DNA of 19,829 nucleotides, taken from assembly GCA_038232055.1 (NCBI GenBank), contig JBBSIN010000047.1:1-19829 (forward strand), written 5' to 3'. Below are positions 7,421-15,108 of this stretch, piece by piece (position 1 is the stretch's first letter; each line of letters starts with the position of its first letter). The translations under genes were made by a program, and so were the position numbers. The notes beneath the pieces were generated by a model that was not told where the DNA came from, ran no database searches, and worked only from the letters and a program-made list of their open reading frames with translations. The stretch is from JBBSIN01 sp038232055. Lineage in GTDB: Bacteria; Actinomycetota; Actinomycetes; JADGOV01.

Positions 7421-8014
7421 GTGTCGGCGCAGCTCTCGATCTTCTCGGCCGGTGTGCGACCTCCGTCGTGCGCCGACCTGGAGGGGCTGCTGGCCGGCCC
7501 TGGTCGCGTCGTACGACGAGGTGCGGCGGCGCGGATCTCGGTTCTGCTGCCGCAACCGGAGCCCTGGCGCGTCGCCGCGCTGGCCGACGGTTTCGACCAG
7601 CTGGGCCTCGTCGGCGAGGTGACCGAGGACGAGCTCGGAACCGGAATCCGCACCGCATTCGCGCTCGAGCTCGCCCCGATAGCGCGACGTTGGAGCAGGG
7701 GCGCGATCACCACCGCGCCGGCCGGGCTCGTGCTCGACGGGGCTCGGCTACGGTGGTGGTGCCTCGCCGCCGGCCATGTCGACCCGTTGGGCTTCGTGCT
7801 TGTGGTCAGCGACGACGAGGCGTCGTGGCCGCGACTCGGTGCCGCGCTGGCGGCGGCGGGCGTGCCGGGGACGTTCGTACGACCCCGACTGCCGGGTCGC
7901 CTCGAGCACCAGGCGTACCGCGTGGTCGGCGGGCGTCGCCTGGCCCGGCTGGCCGAGCTCGTCGGCCCGGCGCCCGACGGCGCTGCGCCGGGCGACTGGC
8001 CAGGCGCTCGCTGA
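7421..8014 (+). CDS. Conserved-looking actinobacterial hypothetical protein upstream of topA
   Basis: The function is not recognised. This is a 197-aa soluble protein with no signal peptide and no membrane helix. It is rich in Ala/Leu/Arg, with an internal LDGARLRWWCLAAGHVD segment (about 108-124) and a C-terminal part in which a VPGTFVRPR block (about 147-155) precedes GRRLARLAELVG. Its position, just before topA and after hppA, matches a conserved hypothetical gene next to topA in other actinobacteria (I recall Rv3647c in M. tuberculosis), which supports it being real. The GTG start at 7421 is favoured by the TANNNT-N6 promoter geometry. It ends 106 bp before topA, and that gap is largely filled by the 18-bp tandem repeat. 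Confidence 0.78.
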   Translation: MSAQLSIFSAGVRPPSCADLEGLLAGPGRVVRRGAAARISVLLPQPEPWRVAALADGFDQLGLVGEVTEDELGTGIRTAFALELAPIARRWSRGAITTAPAGLVLDGARLRWWCLAAGHVDPLGFVLVVSDDEASWPRLGAALAAAGVPGTFVRPRLPGRLEHQAYRVVGGRRLARLAELVGPAPDGAAPGDWPGAR

Positions 8015-8027
8015 GCGGCATAGTGAG

Positions 8028-8099
8028 GCGGTAGCAAGACCCGAAGCAGTAGCAAGACCCGAAGCAGTAGCAAGACCGGAAGCAGTAGCAAGACCGGAA
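8028..8099 (+). repeat. Four-copy 18-bp tandem repeat upstream of topA
   Basis: Four 18-bp units occupy 8028-8045, 8046-8063, 8064-8081 and 8082-8099, with consensus GCAGTAGCAAGACCCGAA. Unit 1 starts GCG instead of GCA, and units 3-4 have CCG instead of CCC. The array fills most of the gap between the preceding stop (8014) and the topA GTG (8121), ending 21 bp before it. The period is a multiple of three and in frame with topA. If read it would encode Ala-Val-Ala-Arg-Pro-Glu units, but no start codon precedes it in this frame, so it should be leader RNA rather than protein. Confidence 0.95.
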
Positions 8100-8120
8100 G
8101 AGATCGAAGAAGGGAACGAA

Positions 8121-10886
8121 GTGGCCGCGTCCAAGGGGGCTGCGCTCGAGCGCAACGACGGTCGCCGGCGTCTGGTCATCGTCGAGTCGCCGGCGAAGGC
8201 GCGCACGATCGCCGGCTACCTCGGCCGCGGCTACGCGGTCGAGTCGAGCATCGGTCACATCCGCGACCTGCCGTCCAACGCCGCGGAGATCCCGGCGGCG
8301 CAGAAGAAGCAGGCGTGGGCGCGCCTCGGCGTCGACGTCGAGCACGACTTCGCGCCGCTCTACGTCGTACCGGCGAGCAAGAAGGCGCAGGTCGCAAAGC
8401 TCAAGGCGGCGCTCAAGGAGGCCGACGAGCTCTTTCTCGCGACCGACGAGGACCGTGAGGGCGAGGCCATCGCCTGGCACCTGCTCGAGGTACTGCAGCC
8501 CAAGGTGCCCGTCCGCCGGATGGTTTTCCACGAGATCACCCCTCAGGCGATCCGCGCGGCCATCGACAACCCGCGCGAGATCGACGAGAACCTCGTCGAC
8601 GCTCAGGAGACGCGGCGGCTGCTCGACCGCTTGTACGGCTACGAGGTCTCCCCCGTGCTGTGGAAGAAGGTCATGCCGAGGCTGTCGGCCGGCCGGGTGC
8701 AGTCCGTCGCGACCCGCATCCTCGTCGAGCGCGAGCGCGCGCGGATGCGGTTCGTGTCGTCGTCGTACTGGGACGTCGAAGGCAGGTTCGTGACCGGCCG
8801 GGCCGGCAGCGCGACCGACCCGCCGCACTTCGACGCGACGCTCGTCACGGTCGGCGGCCGTCGGCTGGCGACCGGCCGCGACTTCGCCGATGAGGGCACG
8901 CTGAAGAACGGGGCGACCCTGCACCTCGGCGAGGTGGATGCCCGCGGGCTGGCCGAGCGGCTCGGCGGCGCGGACTTCGTCGTCGACAGCGTCGAGCAGA
9001 AACCCTACCGGCGCTCGCCGTACGCGCCGTTCATCACCAGCACGCTGCAGCAGGAGGCCAGCCGCAAGCTGCGCTTCTCCAGCGCGCACGCCATGCGGGT
9101 CGCGCAGCGGCTCTACGAACGCGGCTACATCACCTACATGCGTACCGACTCGACCACCTTGTCGGACACGGCCCTGCGAGCCGCCCGCGAACAGGCCGGC
9201 CAGCTCTACGGCGCCGACTACGTGCCCGAGCAGCCCCGCCGCTACGAGCGCAAGGTCAAGAACGCGCAGGAGGCGCACGAGGCCATCCGACCCTCGGGAG
9301 ACGCCTTCCGCACGCCCGGAGAGGTCGCCGGGGAGCTCGACCACGACGAGCGCCGGCTCTACGAGCTGATCTGGCAGCGCACCGTCGCCTCGCAGATGGC
9401 CGACGCCCGCGGCCAGTCGGTGCGGGTCGAGATCGCGGCGACGAGTAGCGCCGGGGAAAACGTCGTCTTCGCCGCGACCGGCAAGACGATCAGCTTTCCC
9501 GGCTTCCTCCGGGCGTACGTCGAAGGCAGCGACGATCCCGAGGCCGACCTGGAGGACCGTGAGCGACGGTTGCCGCAACTGGCCGACGGGAACCGGCTCT
9601 CGGCGCAGCGGCTCGACCCGCGTGGGCACACCACCACGCCACCGCCGCGCTTTACCGAGGCCACACTGATCAAGCGGCTCGAGGAGCTTGGGGTGGGCCG
9701 GCCGTCGACGTACGCCTCGATCATCTCGACCATCCAGGACCGCGGCTACGTCTTCAAGAAGGGCGGGGCGCTCGTCCCGTCCTTCGTCGCGTTCGCCGTG
9801 GTGCAGCTTCTCGAGCAGCACTTCACCCGGTTGGTCGACTACGCCTTCACCGCCTCGATGGAGGACGAGCTCGACGCGATCGCGGCCGGTGCGCGGCAGT
9901 CGACGGAGTGGCTGACCCGCTTCTATTTCGGCGGTCCGACGGGCCAGGAGGGCGGTGTGGCACGGGCCGGCGGCCTGAAGCGCATGGTCGACGAGCAGCT
10001 CGCCGAGATCGACGCCCGCGAGATCAACTCCATCCCGATCGGCGACGACATCGTCGCCCGGGTGGGCCGCTACGGACCGTACGTGCAGCGCGGCGAGGAC
10101 AAGGCCAACATCCCGGACGACCTGACCCCTGACGAGCTGACGGTGACCAGGGCCACGGAGCTGCTCTCCGCACCCAGCGGCGACCGCGCTCTCGGCGTAC
10201 ACCCCGATACCGGGGAGGAGATCGTTGCGCGCGCGGGCCGCTACGGGCCTTATGTCACTGCCGTCGCTCCCGACGGCGGCAAGCCGCACACGGCCTCGCT
10301 GTTGGGCTCGATGTCGCTCGACACCGTGTCGCTCGACGACGCCTTGCGCCTGCTGACGCTGCCCCGGATGCTCGGAACTGCCCCGGACGGCGAGGAAGTC
10401 ACCGCGCAGAACGGCCGGTACGGCCCCTACGTCAAGAAGGGCACCGACTCCCGCTCGCTGGAGAGCGAGGAGCAACTGTTCACGGTCACGCTCGACGACG
10501 CACTGGCGCTCTTCGCCCAGCCGAAGACCCGGCGCGGTCGCGGTGCCGCCAGCGCACCGCTTCGGGAAGTGGGCCCCGACCCGTCGAGCGGCCAGCCGCT
10601 CGTCGTCAAGGAGGGCCGCTTCGGCCCCTACGTGACCGATGGGCAGACCAACGCGAGCCTGCGCAAGGGCGACAGCATCGACGCGCTGACGGTGGAGCGG
10701 GCCGTTGAGCTGCTCGCTGCGCGCCGGGAGCGCGACGCCACCTCGCCCGCCAAGCCCGCCAGGGCAGCCCGGCCGGCCAAGACGGCGAAGCCCGCCAAGG
10801 CGGCCAAGACGGCCAAGCCCGCGAAGGCGGCCAAGACAGCCAAGCCGCGGCGTACGACGCGCGCGAGCGCGTCGACGCAGCGCTGA
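8121..10886 (+). CDS. topA: Type IA DNA topoisomerase I
   Basis: The 921-aa enzyme relaxes negatively supercoiled DNA. A TOPRIM domain comes first (LVIVESPAKART from about residue 18; ATDEDREGEA acidic motif). The catalytic block YITYMRTDS follows, with the nucleophile Tyr339. Four C-terminal Topo_C repeats are marked by GRYGPYV or GRFGPYV. There are no zinc-finger cysteines. The tail (about 875-921) is Lys/Ala/Pro-rich, repeating PAK and TAK units, as in actinobacterial TopA, where it aids processivity and DNA binding. The GTG at 8121 was chosen because GAAGGGAA (8108-8115) precedes it and it gives the usual N-terminus. The open frame continues far upstream but without family resemblance or a suitable start. 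The 18-bp tandem array in its leader is unusual. Confidence 0.96.
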   Translation: MAASKGAALERNDGRRRLVIVESPAKARTIAGYLGRGYAVESSIGHIRDLPSNAAEIPAAQKKQAWARLGVDVEHDFAPLYVVPASKKAQVAKLKAALKEADELFLATDEDREGEAIAWHLLEVLQPKVPVRRMVFHEITPQAIRAAIDNPREIDENLVDAQETRRLLDRLYGYEVSPVLWKKVMPRLSAGRVQSVATRILVERERARMRFVSSSYWDVEGRFVTGRAGSATDPPHFDATLVTVGGRRLATGRDFADEGTLKNGATLHLGEVDARGLAERLGGADFVVDSVEQKPYRRSPYAPFITSTLQQEASRKLRFSSAHAMRVAQRLYERGYITYMRTDSTTLSDTALRAAREQAGQLYGADYVPEQPRRYERKVKNAQEAHEAIRPSGDAFRTPGEVAGELDHDERRLYELIWQRTVASQMADARGQSVRVEIAATSSAGENVVFAATGKTISFPGFLRAYVEGSDDPEADLEDRERRLPQLADGNRLSAQRLDPRGHTTTPPPRFTEATLIKRLEELGVGRPSTYASIISTIQDRGYVFKKGGALVPSFVAFAVVQLLEQHFTRLVDYAFTASMEDELDAIAAGARQSTEWLTRFYFGGPTGQEGGVARAGGLKRMVDEQLAEIDAREINSIPIGDDIVARVGRYGPYVQRGEDKANIPDDLTPDELTVTRATELLSAPSGDRALGVHPDTGEEIVARAGRYGPYVTAVAPDGGKPHTASLLGSMSLDTVSLDDALRLLTLPRMLGTAPDGEEVTAQNGRYGPYVKKGTDSRSLESEEQLFTVTLDDALALFAQPKTRRGRGAASAPLREVGPDPSSGQPLVVKEGRFGPYVTDGQTNASLRKGDSIDALTVERAVELLAARRERDATSPAKPARAARPAKTAKPAKAAKTAKPAKAAKTAKPRRTTRASASTQR

Positions 10887-10892
10887 CGGCGC

Positions 10893-10921
10893 GCCGAGAG
10901 CCGGCTGCGGTTACTCTCGGC
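10893..10921 (+). terminator. Hairpin between topA and MFS-tmk
   Basis: GCCGAGAG (10893-10900) pairs perfectly with CTCTCGGC (10914-10921) around a 13-base loop, seven bases after the topA stop. No U-tract follows. It could be a terminator or attenuator, or simply part of the leader of the next gene, whose start is only about 30 bp further on. Confidence 0.35.
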
Positions 10922-10949
10922 TGGAGTCCCGTCGTGCCCGGAGCCCGCC

Positions 10950-13040
10950 ATTACCGCCAGTCAATCCGCCCAGCCCCCGACCGAGGCCGCATCATCGGCG
11001 CCGGGCGGTGACGCGCACGACCTGCGCGGGCTGCTGGCGATCGGTCAGTTCCGGCGGTTGTGGATAGCCCTGTCGCTGTCCAGCCTCGGCGACTGGCTCG
11101 GGCTGCTGGCGACCTCCTCGCTCGCCACTGAGCTGGTGCGGGGCTACTCGGCGAAGACCTACGCGCTCGGCGGCGTCCTGTTCGTGCGGCTGCTGCCGGC
11201 CCTCGTGCTGGGACCCTTCGCCGGCGCGCTCGCCGACCGGCTCGACCGTCGCAAGAGCATGGTGATCTGCGACCTGGTGCGCTTCGTGCTCTTCGTCTCG
11301 ATCCCGGTGGTCGGCACGCTGACGTGGCTGTTCGCCGCCTCCTTCCTCATCGAGGCCGCGAGCCTGTTCTGGATCCCGGCCAAGGAGGCGTCGGTCCCCA
11401 ACCTGGTGCCCCGGTCACGGCTCGAGTCAGCCAATCAGCTCAGCCTGCTGACGACGTACGGCTCGGCGCCGGTCGCCTCCGCCGTCTTCTCGGCGATCGC
11501 GCTGCTCAACTCCGCGCTCGCCGCCGCGTTTCCGTTCTTCAAGACGAACCCGGTCGACCTCGCGCTCTACTTCAACGCCGGCACGTTCCTCTTCTCCGCC
11601 GGTACGATCTTCACGCTGAAGGGCATCGGCGGCCGGCGCGCCGCCCGCGTACCCGGCGAGACCGGAAGCTCCAGCCTGCTGCGCGACATCGTCGACGGGT
11701 GGCGCTTCGTCGGGCGTGACAAGCTGCTGCGCGGCCTGATCGTCGGCATGGTGGGCGGGTTCGCCGCCGGCGGCACGGCCATCGCGCTCGGCCGGGTGTT
11801 CGTCGACGTCCTTCGGGGCGGCAACGCCGGCTACGGGGTGCTCTTCGGCACCCTGTTCGTCGGCCTCGCCGGCGGCATGTTCCTCGGCCCGCGACTGTTC
11901 GTCGGGCTGTCCCGCCGAAGGCTGCTCGGCCTCTCGATCTTCGGGGCTGGCGCGTCGCTCACGGCGACGGCGGTCGTGCCCAACCTGCCGCTCGCCGTGT
12001 TCACCTCGCTCGGGGTGGGCGGGTTCGCCGGCATCGCGTGGGTCGTCGGCTACACCCTGGTCGGCAAGCACGTCGCCGACGAGATCCGTGGCCGCACCTT
12101 CGCCTTCCTCTACACGGTCATGCGGATCGTGTTGCTCGCCGTCCTCGCCGCGGCGCCGCTGGTCGCCGGGCTCATCGGCCGGCACCGGCTGCACGTCGGG
12201 GAGGTGAGCATCCGGCTCGACGGCGTGACGCTGGTGCTGCTCGTCAGCGGAGTGCTCGCGATGGCGGTCGGCGTGCTCTCCTACCGGCAGATGGACGACC
12301 GGCGCGGCGTCCCGTTGTGGTCCGACCTGGTCGCGGCGGTCCGCGGCCGGTCGGCGGGACGGGGTGGCATGTCATCGACCGGATGTTTCGTCGCGTTCGA
12401 GGGTGGCGAGGGGGCCGGCAAGTCGACCCAGGCGCGCCTGCTCGCCGACGAGCTGCGCCGGCGAGGCTACGACGTCCTCGTCACGCACGAGCCCGGCGCG
12501 ACGCCGACCGGGCACCAGCTCCGGGAGCTGCTGCTCGACCCCCGCAGCTCGATCTCCCCGCGGGCCGAGGCGCTGCTCTACGCCGCCGACCGGGCCGACC
12601 ACGTCAGCGGGGTGATCCGCCCGGCGCTCGACGCCGGGACCATCGTCGTCAGTGACCGCTACGTCGACTCCTCGCTGGCCTACCAGGGCGCGGGGCGCCA
12701 GCTTTCGGTCGAGGAGGTGGCGCGCCTTTCCGCGTGGGCCACCGGCGGCCTCGTGCCGCAGGTCACGGTCGTGCTCGACGTCCGCGCGGAGGAGGGGCTC
12801 GCCCGGATCGCGCTCACCCAGGACCGGCTCGAAGCGGAGCCGCTGGAGTTCCACGAGCGGGTCCGCCGCAGCTTTCGCTCGCTCGCGGCCCGCGACCCCG
12901 GCCGCTACCTCGTCATCGACGCTCGCAGTCCGGTGGCGGAGATCGCCCGGCTCGTCACCGAGCACGTCGAGCCGCTGCTTCCGCCGCTGCCGAGCCCGGC
13001 GGCCGCAGTCGAGCGGCCGTCGGTCGTGGTGCCGGAGTGA
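10950..13040 (+). CDS. tmk: MFS-type membrane domain fused to thymidylate kinase
   Basis: This is one continuous frame with two parts. The N-terminal part is a 10-12-helix MFS-like module (FRRLWIALSLSSLGDW start, ADRLDRRK loop between helices 2 and 3). The C-terminal part is dTMP kinase (from Met474, codon 12369): P-loop FEGGEGAGKST, VTHEPGATPTG, SDRYVDSSLAYQGAG and LID-like QDRLEAEPLEFHERVR. It phosphorylates dTMP to dTDP for DNA synthesis. Such fusions are known in actinobacteria (I recall SCO3542). The first standard in-frame start is TTG 11058, but this would cut into the first helix. Coding-like, stop-free sequence continues upstream. GGAG (10940-10943) lies six bases before an ATT at 10950, my preferred though non-canonical start (696 aa). 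Independent Tmk translation from 12369 is possible. The stop overlaps holB (GTGA). Confidence 0.88.
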   Translation: MTASQSAQPPTEAASSAPGGDAHDLRGLLAIGQFRRLWIALSLSSLGDWLGLLATSSLATELVRGYSAKTYALGGVLFVRLLPALVLGPFAGALADRLDRRKSMVICDLVRFVLFVSIPVVGTLTWLFAASFLIEAASLFWIPAKEASVPNLVPRSRLESANQLSLLTTYGSAPVASAVFSAIALLNSALAAAFPFFKTNPVDLALYFNAGTFLFSAGTIFTLKGIGGRRAARVPGETGSSSLLRDIVDGWRFVGRDKLLRGLIVGMVGGFAAGGTAIALGRVFVDVLRGGNAGYGVLFGTLFVGLAGGMFLGPRLFVGLSRRRLLGLSIFGAGASLTATAVVPNLPLAVFTSLGVGGFAGIAWVVGYTLVGKHVADEIRGRTFAFLYTVMRIVLLAVLAAAPLVAGLIGRHRLHVGEVSIRLDGVTLVLLVSGVLAMAVGVLSYRQMDDRRGVPLWSDLVAAVRGRSAGRGGMSSTGCFVAFEGGEGAGKSTQARLLADELRRRGYDVLVTHEPGATPTGHQLRELLLDPRSSISPRAEALLYAADRADHVSGVIRPALDAGTIVVSDRYVDSSLAYQGAGRQLSVEEVARLSAWATGGLVPQVTVVLDVRAEEGLARIALTQDRLEAEPLEFHERVRRSFRSLAARDPGRYLVIDARSPVAEIARLVTEHVEPLLPPLPSPAAAVERPSVVVPE

Positions 13041-14200
13041 GTGTCTTCGCGGCGGTCGTCGGTCAGGAGCGGGCCGTCGCCGAGCTGGCGGCAGCGGCGC
13101 TGGACGCGGCAGCCGCGCTGCGCGGCGAGCCTGCCCCCGGCATGACCCACGCCTGGCTCTTCACCGGTCCGCCGGGCTCGGGCCGTTCGGTTGCCGCGCG
13201 GGCGTTCGCGGCTGCCCTCGAGTGCCCCCACGGCGGGTGCGGGACGTGCCACGACTGTCGTACGGCGCTCGCAGGGACGCACGGCGACGTCGAGATCGTG
13301 CGGCCTGAGGGCCTCTCGATCGGCGTCCGCGACGCACGTGAGCTGGTCGCTCGCGCCGGTGGCACCGCCGTACGCGGCCGCTGGCGGGTCGTGCTCGTCG
13401 AGGACGCCGACCGGCTCACCGAAGGCGCCGCCAACGTCCTCCTCAAGACCATCGAGGAGCCGCCGCCGCGGACGGTGTGGCTGCTGTGCGTGCCCTCGCC
13501 CGATGACCTGCCGCCGACCGTCCGCTCCCGGTGCCGGCTGGTGCGCCTCGGCATCCCGCGTGCCGACGCGATCGCCTCCGTGCTGGTCTCGCGCGACGGC
13601 GCCGACCCGGCCGTCGCCGGTTTCGCCGCCCGCGCCGCCCAAGGCCACGTCGGGCGGGCCCGCTGGTTGGCGACCGACGACGACGCGCGCCGACGCCGGC
13701 GCGACGTGCTCCTCACCGCCACGGAGGTGACCTCGGTGCCGGCCAGCATCGTGGCCGCCGAGAATCTCGACCTGGCGGCGCGCGACGAGGCCAGCGCGGC
13801 GACCGTCGACGTCGACGCGGCGGAGACGACGGCGATGCGCGAGGCGCTGGGCGACACGGGTTCGGGCCGTCGCCTGCCGCGGGGCAGCGCCGGCCCGCTC
13901 AAGGAGCTCGAGGCCAGGCAGAAGTCGCGGGGCACCCGCTCCCGGCGCGACGCGCTCGACCGGGCCCTGATCGACCTCGCCGCGCTCTACCGCGACGTCC
14001 TCATGCGACAGCTCGTCGCCGTCGTGCCGCCGGTGCACGGCGACCTCGCCGACACCGTGCATCGTCTCTCGCGGGGCGGTGGTCCGGCGGCGACGCTGCG
14101 CCGGATCGAGGCGGTCTTCGCCTGCCGCGAGGCCATCGAGGCCAACGTGGCCCCCCAGCTCGCGCTCGAGGCGATGACGCTGGGCCTCGCCGAGGGCTGA
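13037..14200 (+). CDS. holB: DNA polymerase III delta' subunit (clamp loader)
   Basis: The 387-aa AAA+ clamp-loader subunit begins with an RFC-like box (VVGQERAVAEL). It has a P-loop-like GPPGSGRS (44-51) in which the usual Lys is Arg50, and a zinc-binding set C63, C68, C71 and C74. VLVEDADRL (119-127) is the Walker B region, followed by NVLLKTIEEPP and the SRC sensor motif (164-166). delta' subunits need not hydrolyse ATP, so the Lys-to-Arg change fits a stator role. The GTG at 13037 overlaps the tmk stop as GTGA, giving tight coupling of dTTP synthesis and replication genes. The upstream extension of this frame is only a shadow of tmk. A low-complexity charged linker (about 240-300) precedes the C-terminal helical collar. 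Confidence 0.93.
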   Translation: MSVFAAVVGQERAVAELAAAALDAAAALRGEPAPGMTHAWLFTGPPGSGRSVAARAFAAALECPHGGCGTCHDCRTALAGTHGDVEIVRPEGLSIGVRDARELVARAGGTAVRGRWRVVLVEDADRLTEGAANVLLKTIEEPPPRTVWLLCVPSPDDLPPTVRSRCRLVRLGIPRADAIASVLVSRDGADPAVAGFAARAAQGHVGRARWLATDDDARRRRRDVLLTATEVTSVPASIVAAENLDLAARDEASAATVDVDAAETTAMREALGDTGSGRRLPRGSAGPLKELEARQKSRGTRSRRDALDRALIDLAALYRDVLMRQLVAVVPPVHGDLADTVHRLSRGGGPAATLRRIEAVFACREAIEANVAPQLALEAMTLGLAEG

Positions 14201-14247
14201 GCACGGCGGCTTCCCCAGATGGATCACGTCCGAGGCGCCGTACGGCG

Positions 14248-14253
14248 TACCCT
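14248..14253 (+). promoter_or_regulatory. Candidate leaderless -10 (TACCCT) six bases before GTG start
   Basis: TACCCT fits TANNNT and lies exactly six bases before the GTG at 14260 of the PSP1/RicT-like gene. This is the same geometry as before the gene at 7421. No Shine-Dalgarno is obvious apart from a run of G that overlaps the start. It would allow this gene to be transcribed separately from holB, 59 bp upstream. Confidence 0.4.
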
Positions 14254-14259
14254 CGGGGG

Positions 14260-15108
14260 GTGGGCAAGCTGTGCGCGGTCAGCTTCGAACGCTACGGCCG
14301 CCTCTACTATCTCGACCCCGGGCCGCACGCGCCGCGGGTCGGCGACAAGGTGCTCGTGCCCACGGACGACGGTCCCGAGGTCGCCGAGTGCGTATGGGCG
14401 CCGGAGGACGTCGCCGAGGAGATCGGCGGCCTGCCCGTGCTCGCCGGGCTCGCCGGGCCGGCCGACCTGGAGCGCGACGAGCACAACCGCCGCCGACGGG
14501 CCGAGGCGCGCTCCAGTGTCCGGCGCCTCGTTCGCGAGCAATCGTTGCCGATGAAGGTCGTCGGGATCGACTACGTCGAGACCGACGACCAGCGGCGCTT
14601 CACGGTCTACTTCACCGCACCTCACCGGGTCGACTTCCGCGACCTGGTCCGCGCCCTCGCCCGCACGCTGTCGGCGCGGGTCGAGCTGCGCCAGCTCTCG
14701 GCCCGCGACGAGGCACGCGTGCAGGGCGGCATCGGCCCGTGCGGGCGCGATCTGTGCTGCGCGACGTTCCTGAAGGACTTCGAGCCGGTGTCGCTGCGGA
14801 TGGCCAAGGAGCAGGACCTGCCGCTCAACCCGTTGAAGATCTCCGGTGCCTGCGGCCGGCTGATGTGCTGCCTGAAGTACGAGCATCCGCTCTACCAGGA
14901 GTTCAAGGCCGACCTGCCAGCCGTCGGCGTCCCGGTGCAGACGCCGGCCGGCGACGGGACGGTCGTCGGCCACAACGTGCCGGCCGGCACGGTGTCGGTG
15001 CGCCTCGCCGAGACCGGTCAGCGCTGTGCCTGCCCGAAGGCAAGCGTGTGCTCGCCGCGCCGCGCGTACGACGAGGCCCGCCCGGCCGCGCCGACGGAAC
15101 CGAGCTGA
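14260..15108 (+). CDS. ricT: PSP1 C-terminal domain protein (RicT/YaaT-like)
   Basis: The 282-aa protein carries the PSP1 domain of the RicT/YaaT family. The cysteine-rich signature is intact: GPCGRDLCC (about 162-170), then SGACGRLMCCLKYEHPLYQE (about 199-218). A further cysteine pair sits near the C-terminus (RCACPK, SVCSP). In Bacillus, RicT (YaaT) forms the Y-complex with RicA and RicF, binds [4Fe-4S] clusters and affects RNase Y-dependent mRNA processing and development. RicA/RicF are not visible here, so the role in this organism is open. The GTG at 14260 gives MGKLCAVSFE, the usual start. It follows holB, as yaaT follows holB in Firmicutes. The symbol is assigned by family only. Confidence 0.88.
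   Translation: MGKLCAVSFERYGRLYYLDPGPHAPRVGDKVLVPTDDGPEVAECVWAPEDVAEEIGGLPVLAGLAGPADLERDEHNRRRRAEARSSVRRLVREQSLPMKVVGIDYVETDDQRRFTVYFTAPHRVDFRDLVRALARTLSARVELRQLSARDEARVQGGIGPCGRDLCCATFLKDFEPVSLRMAKEQDLPLNPLKISGACGRLMCCLKYEHPLYQEFKADLPAVGVPVQTPAGDGTVVGHNVPAGTVSVRLAETGQRCACPKASVCSPRRAYDEARPAAPTEPS

Noticed and set aside
7776..8120. Upstream extension of the topA frame, including the hexapeptide repeat
   Set aside because: It overlaps the preceding gene, has no start codon near the repeat and no family resemblance. GTG 8121 with its purine-rich site fits TopA.
7806..10475. Minus-strand open frame of 889 codons across topA
   Set aside because: It is the antisense shadow of topA, with no domain signature.
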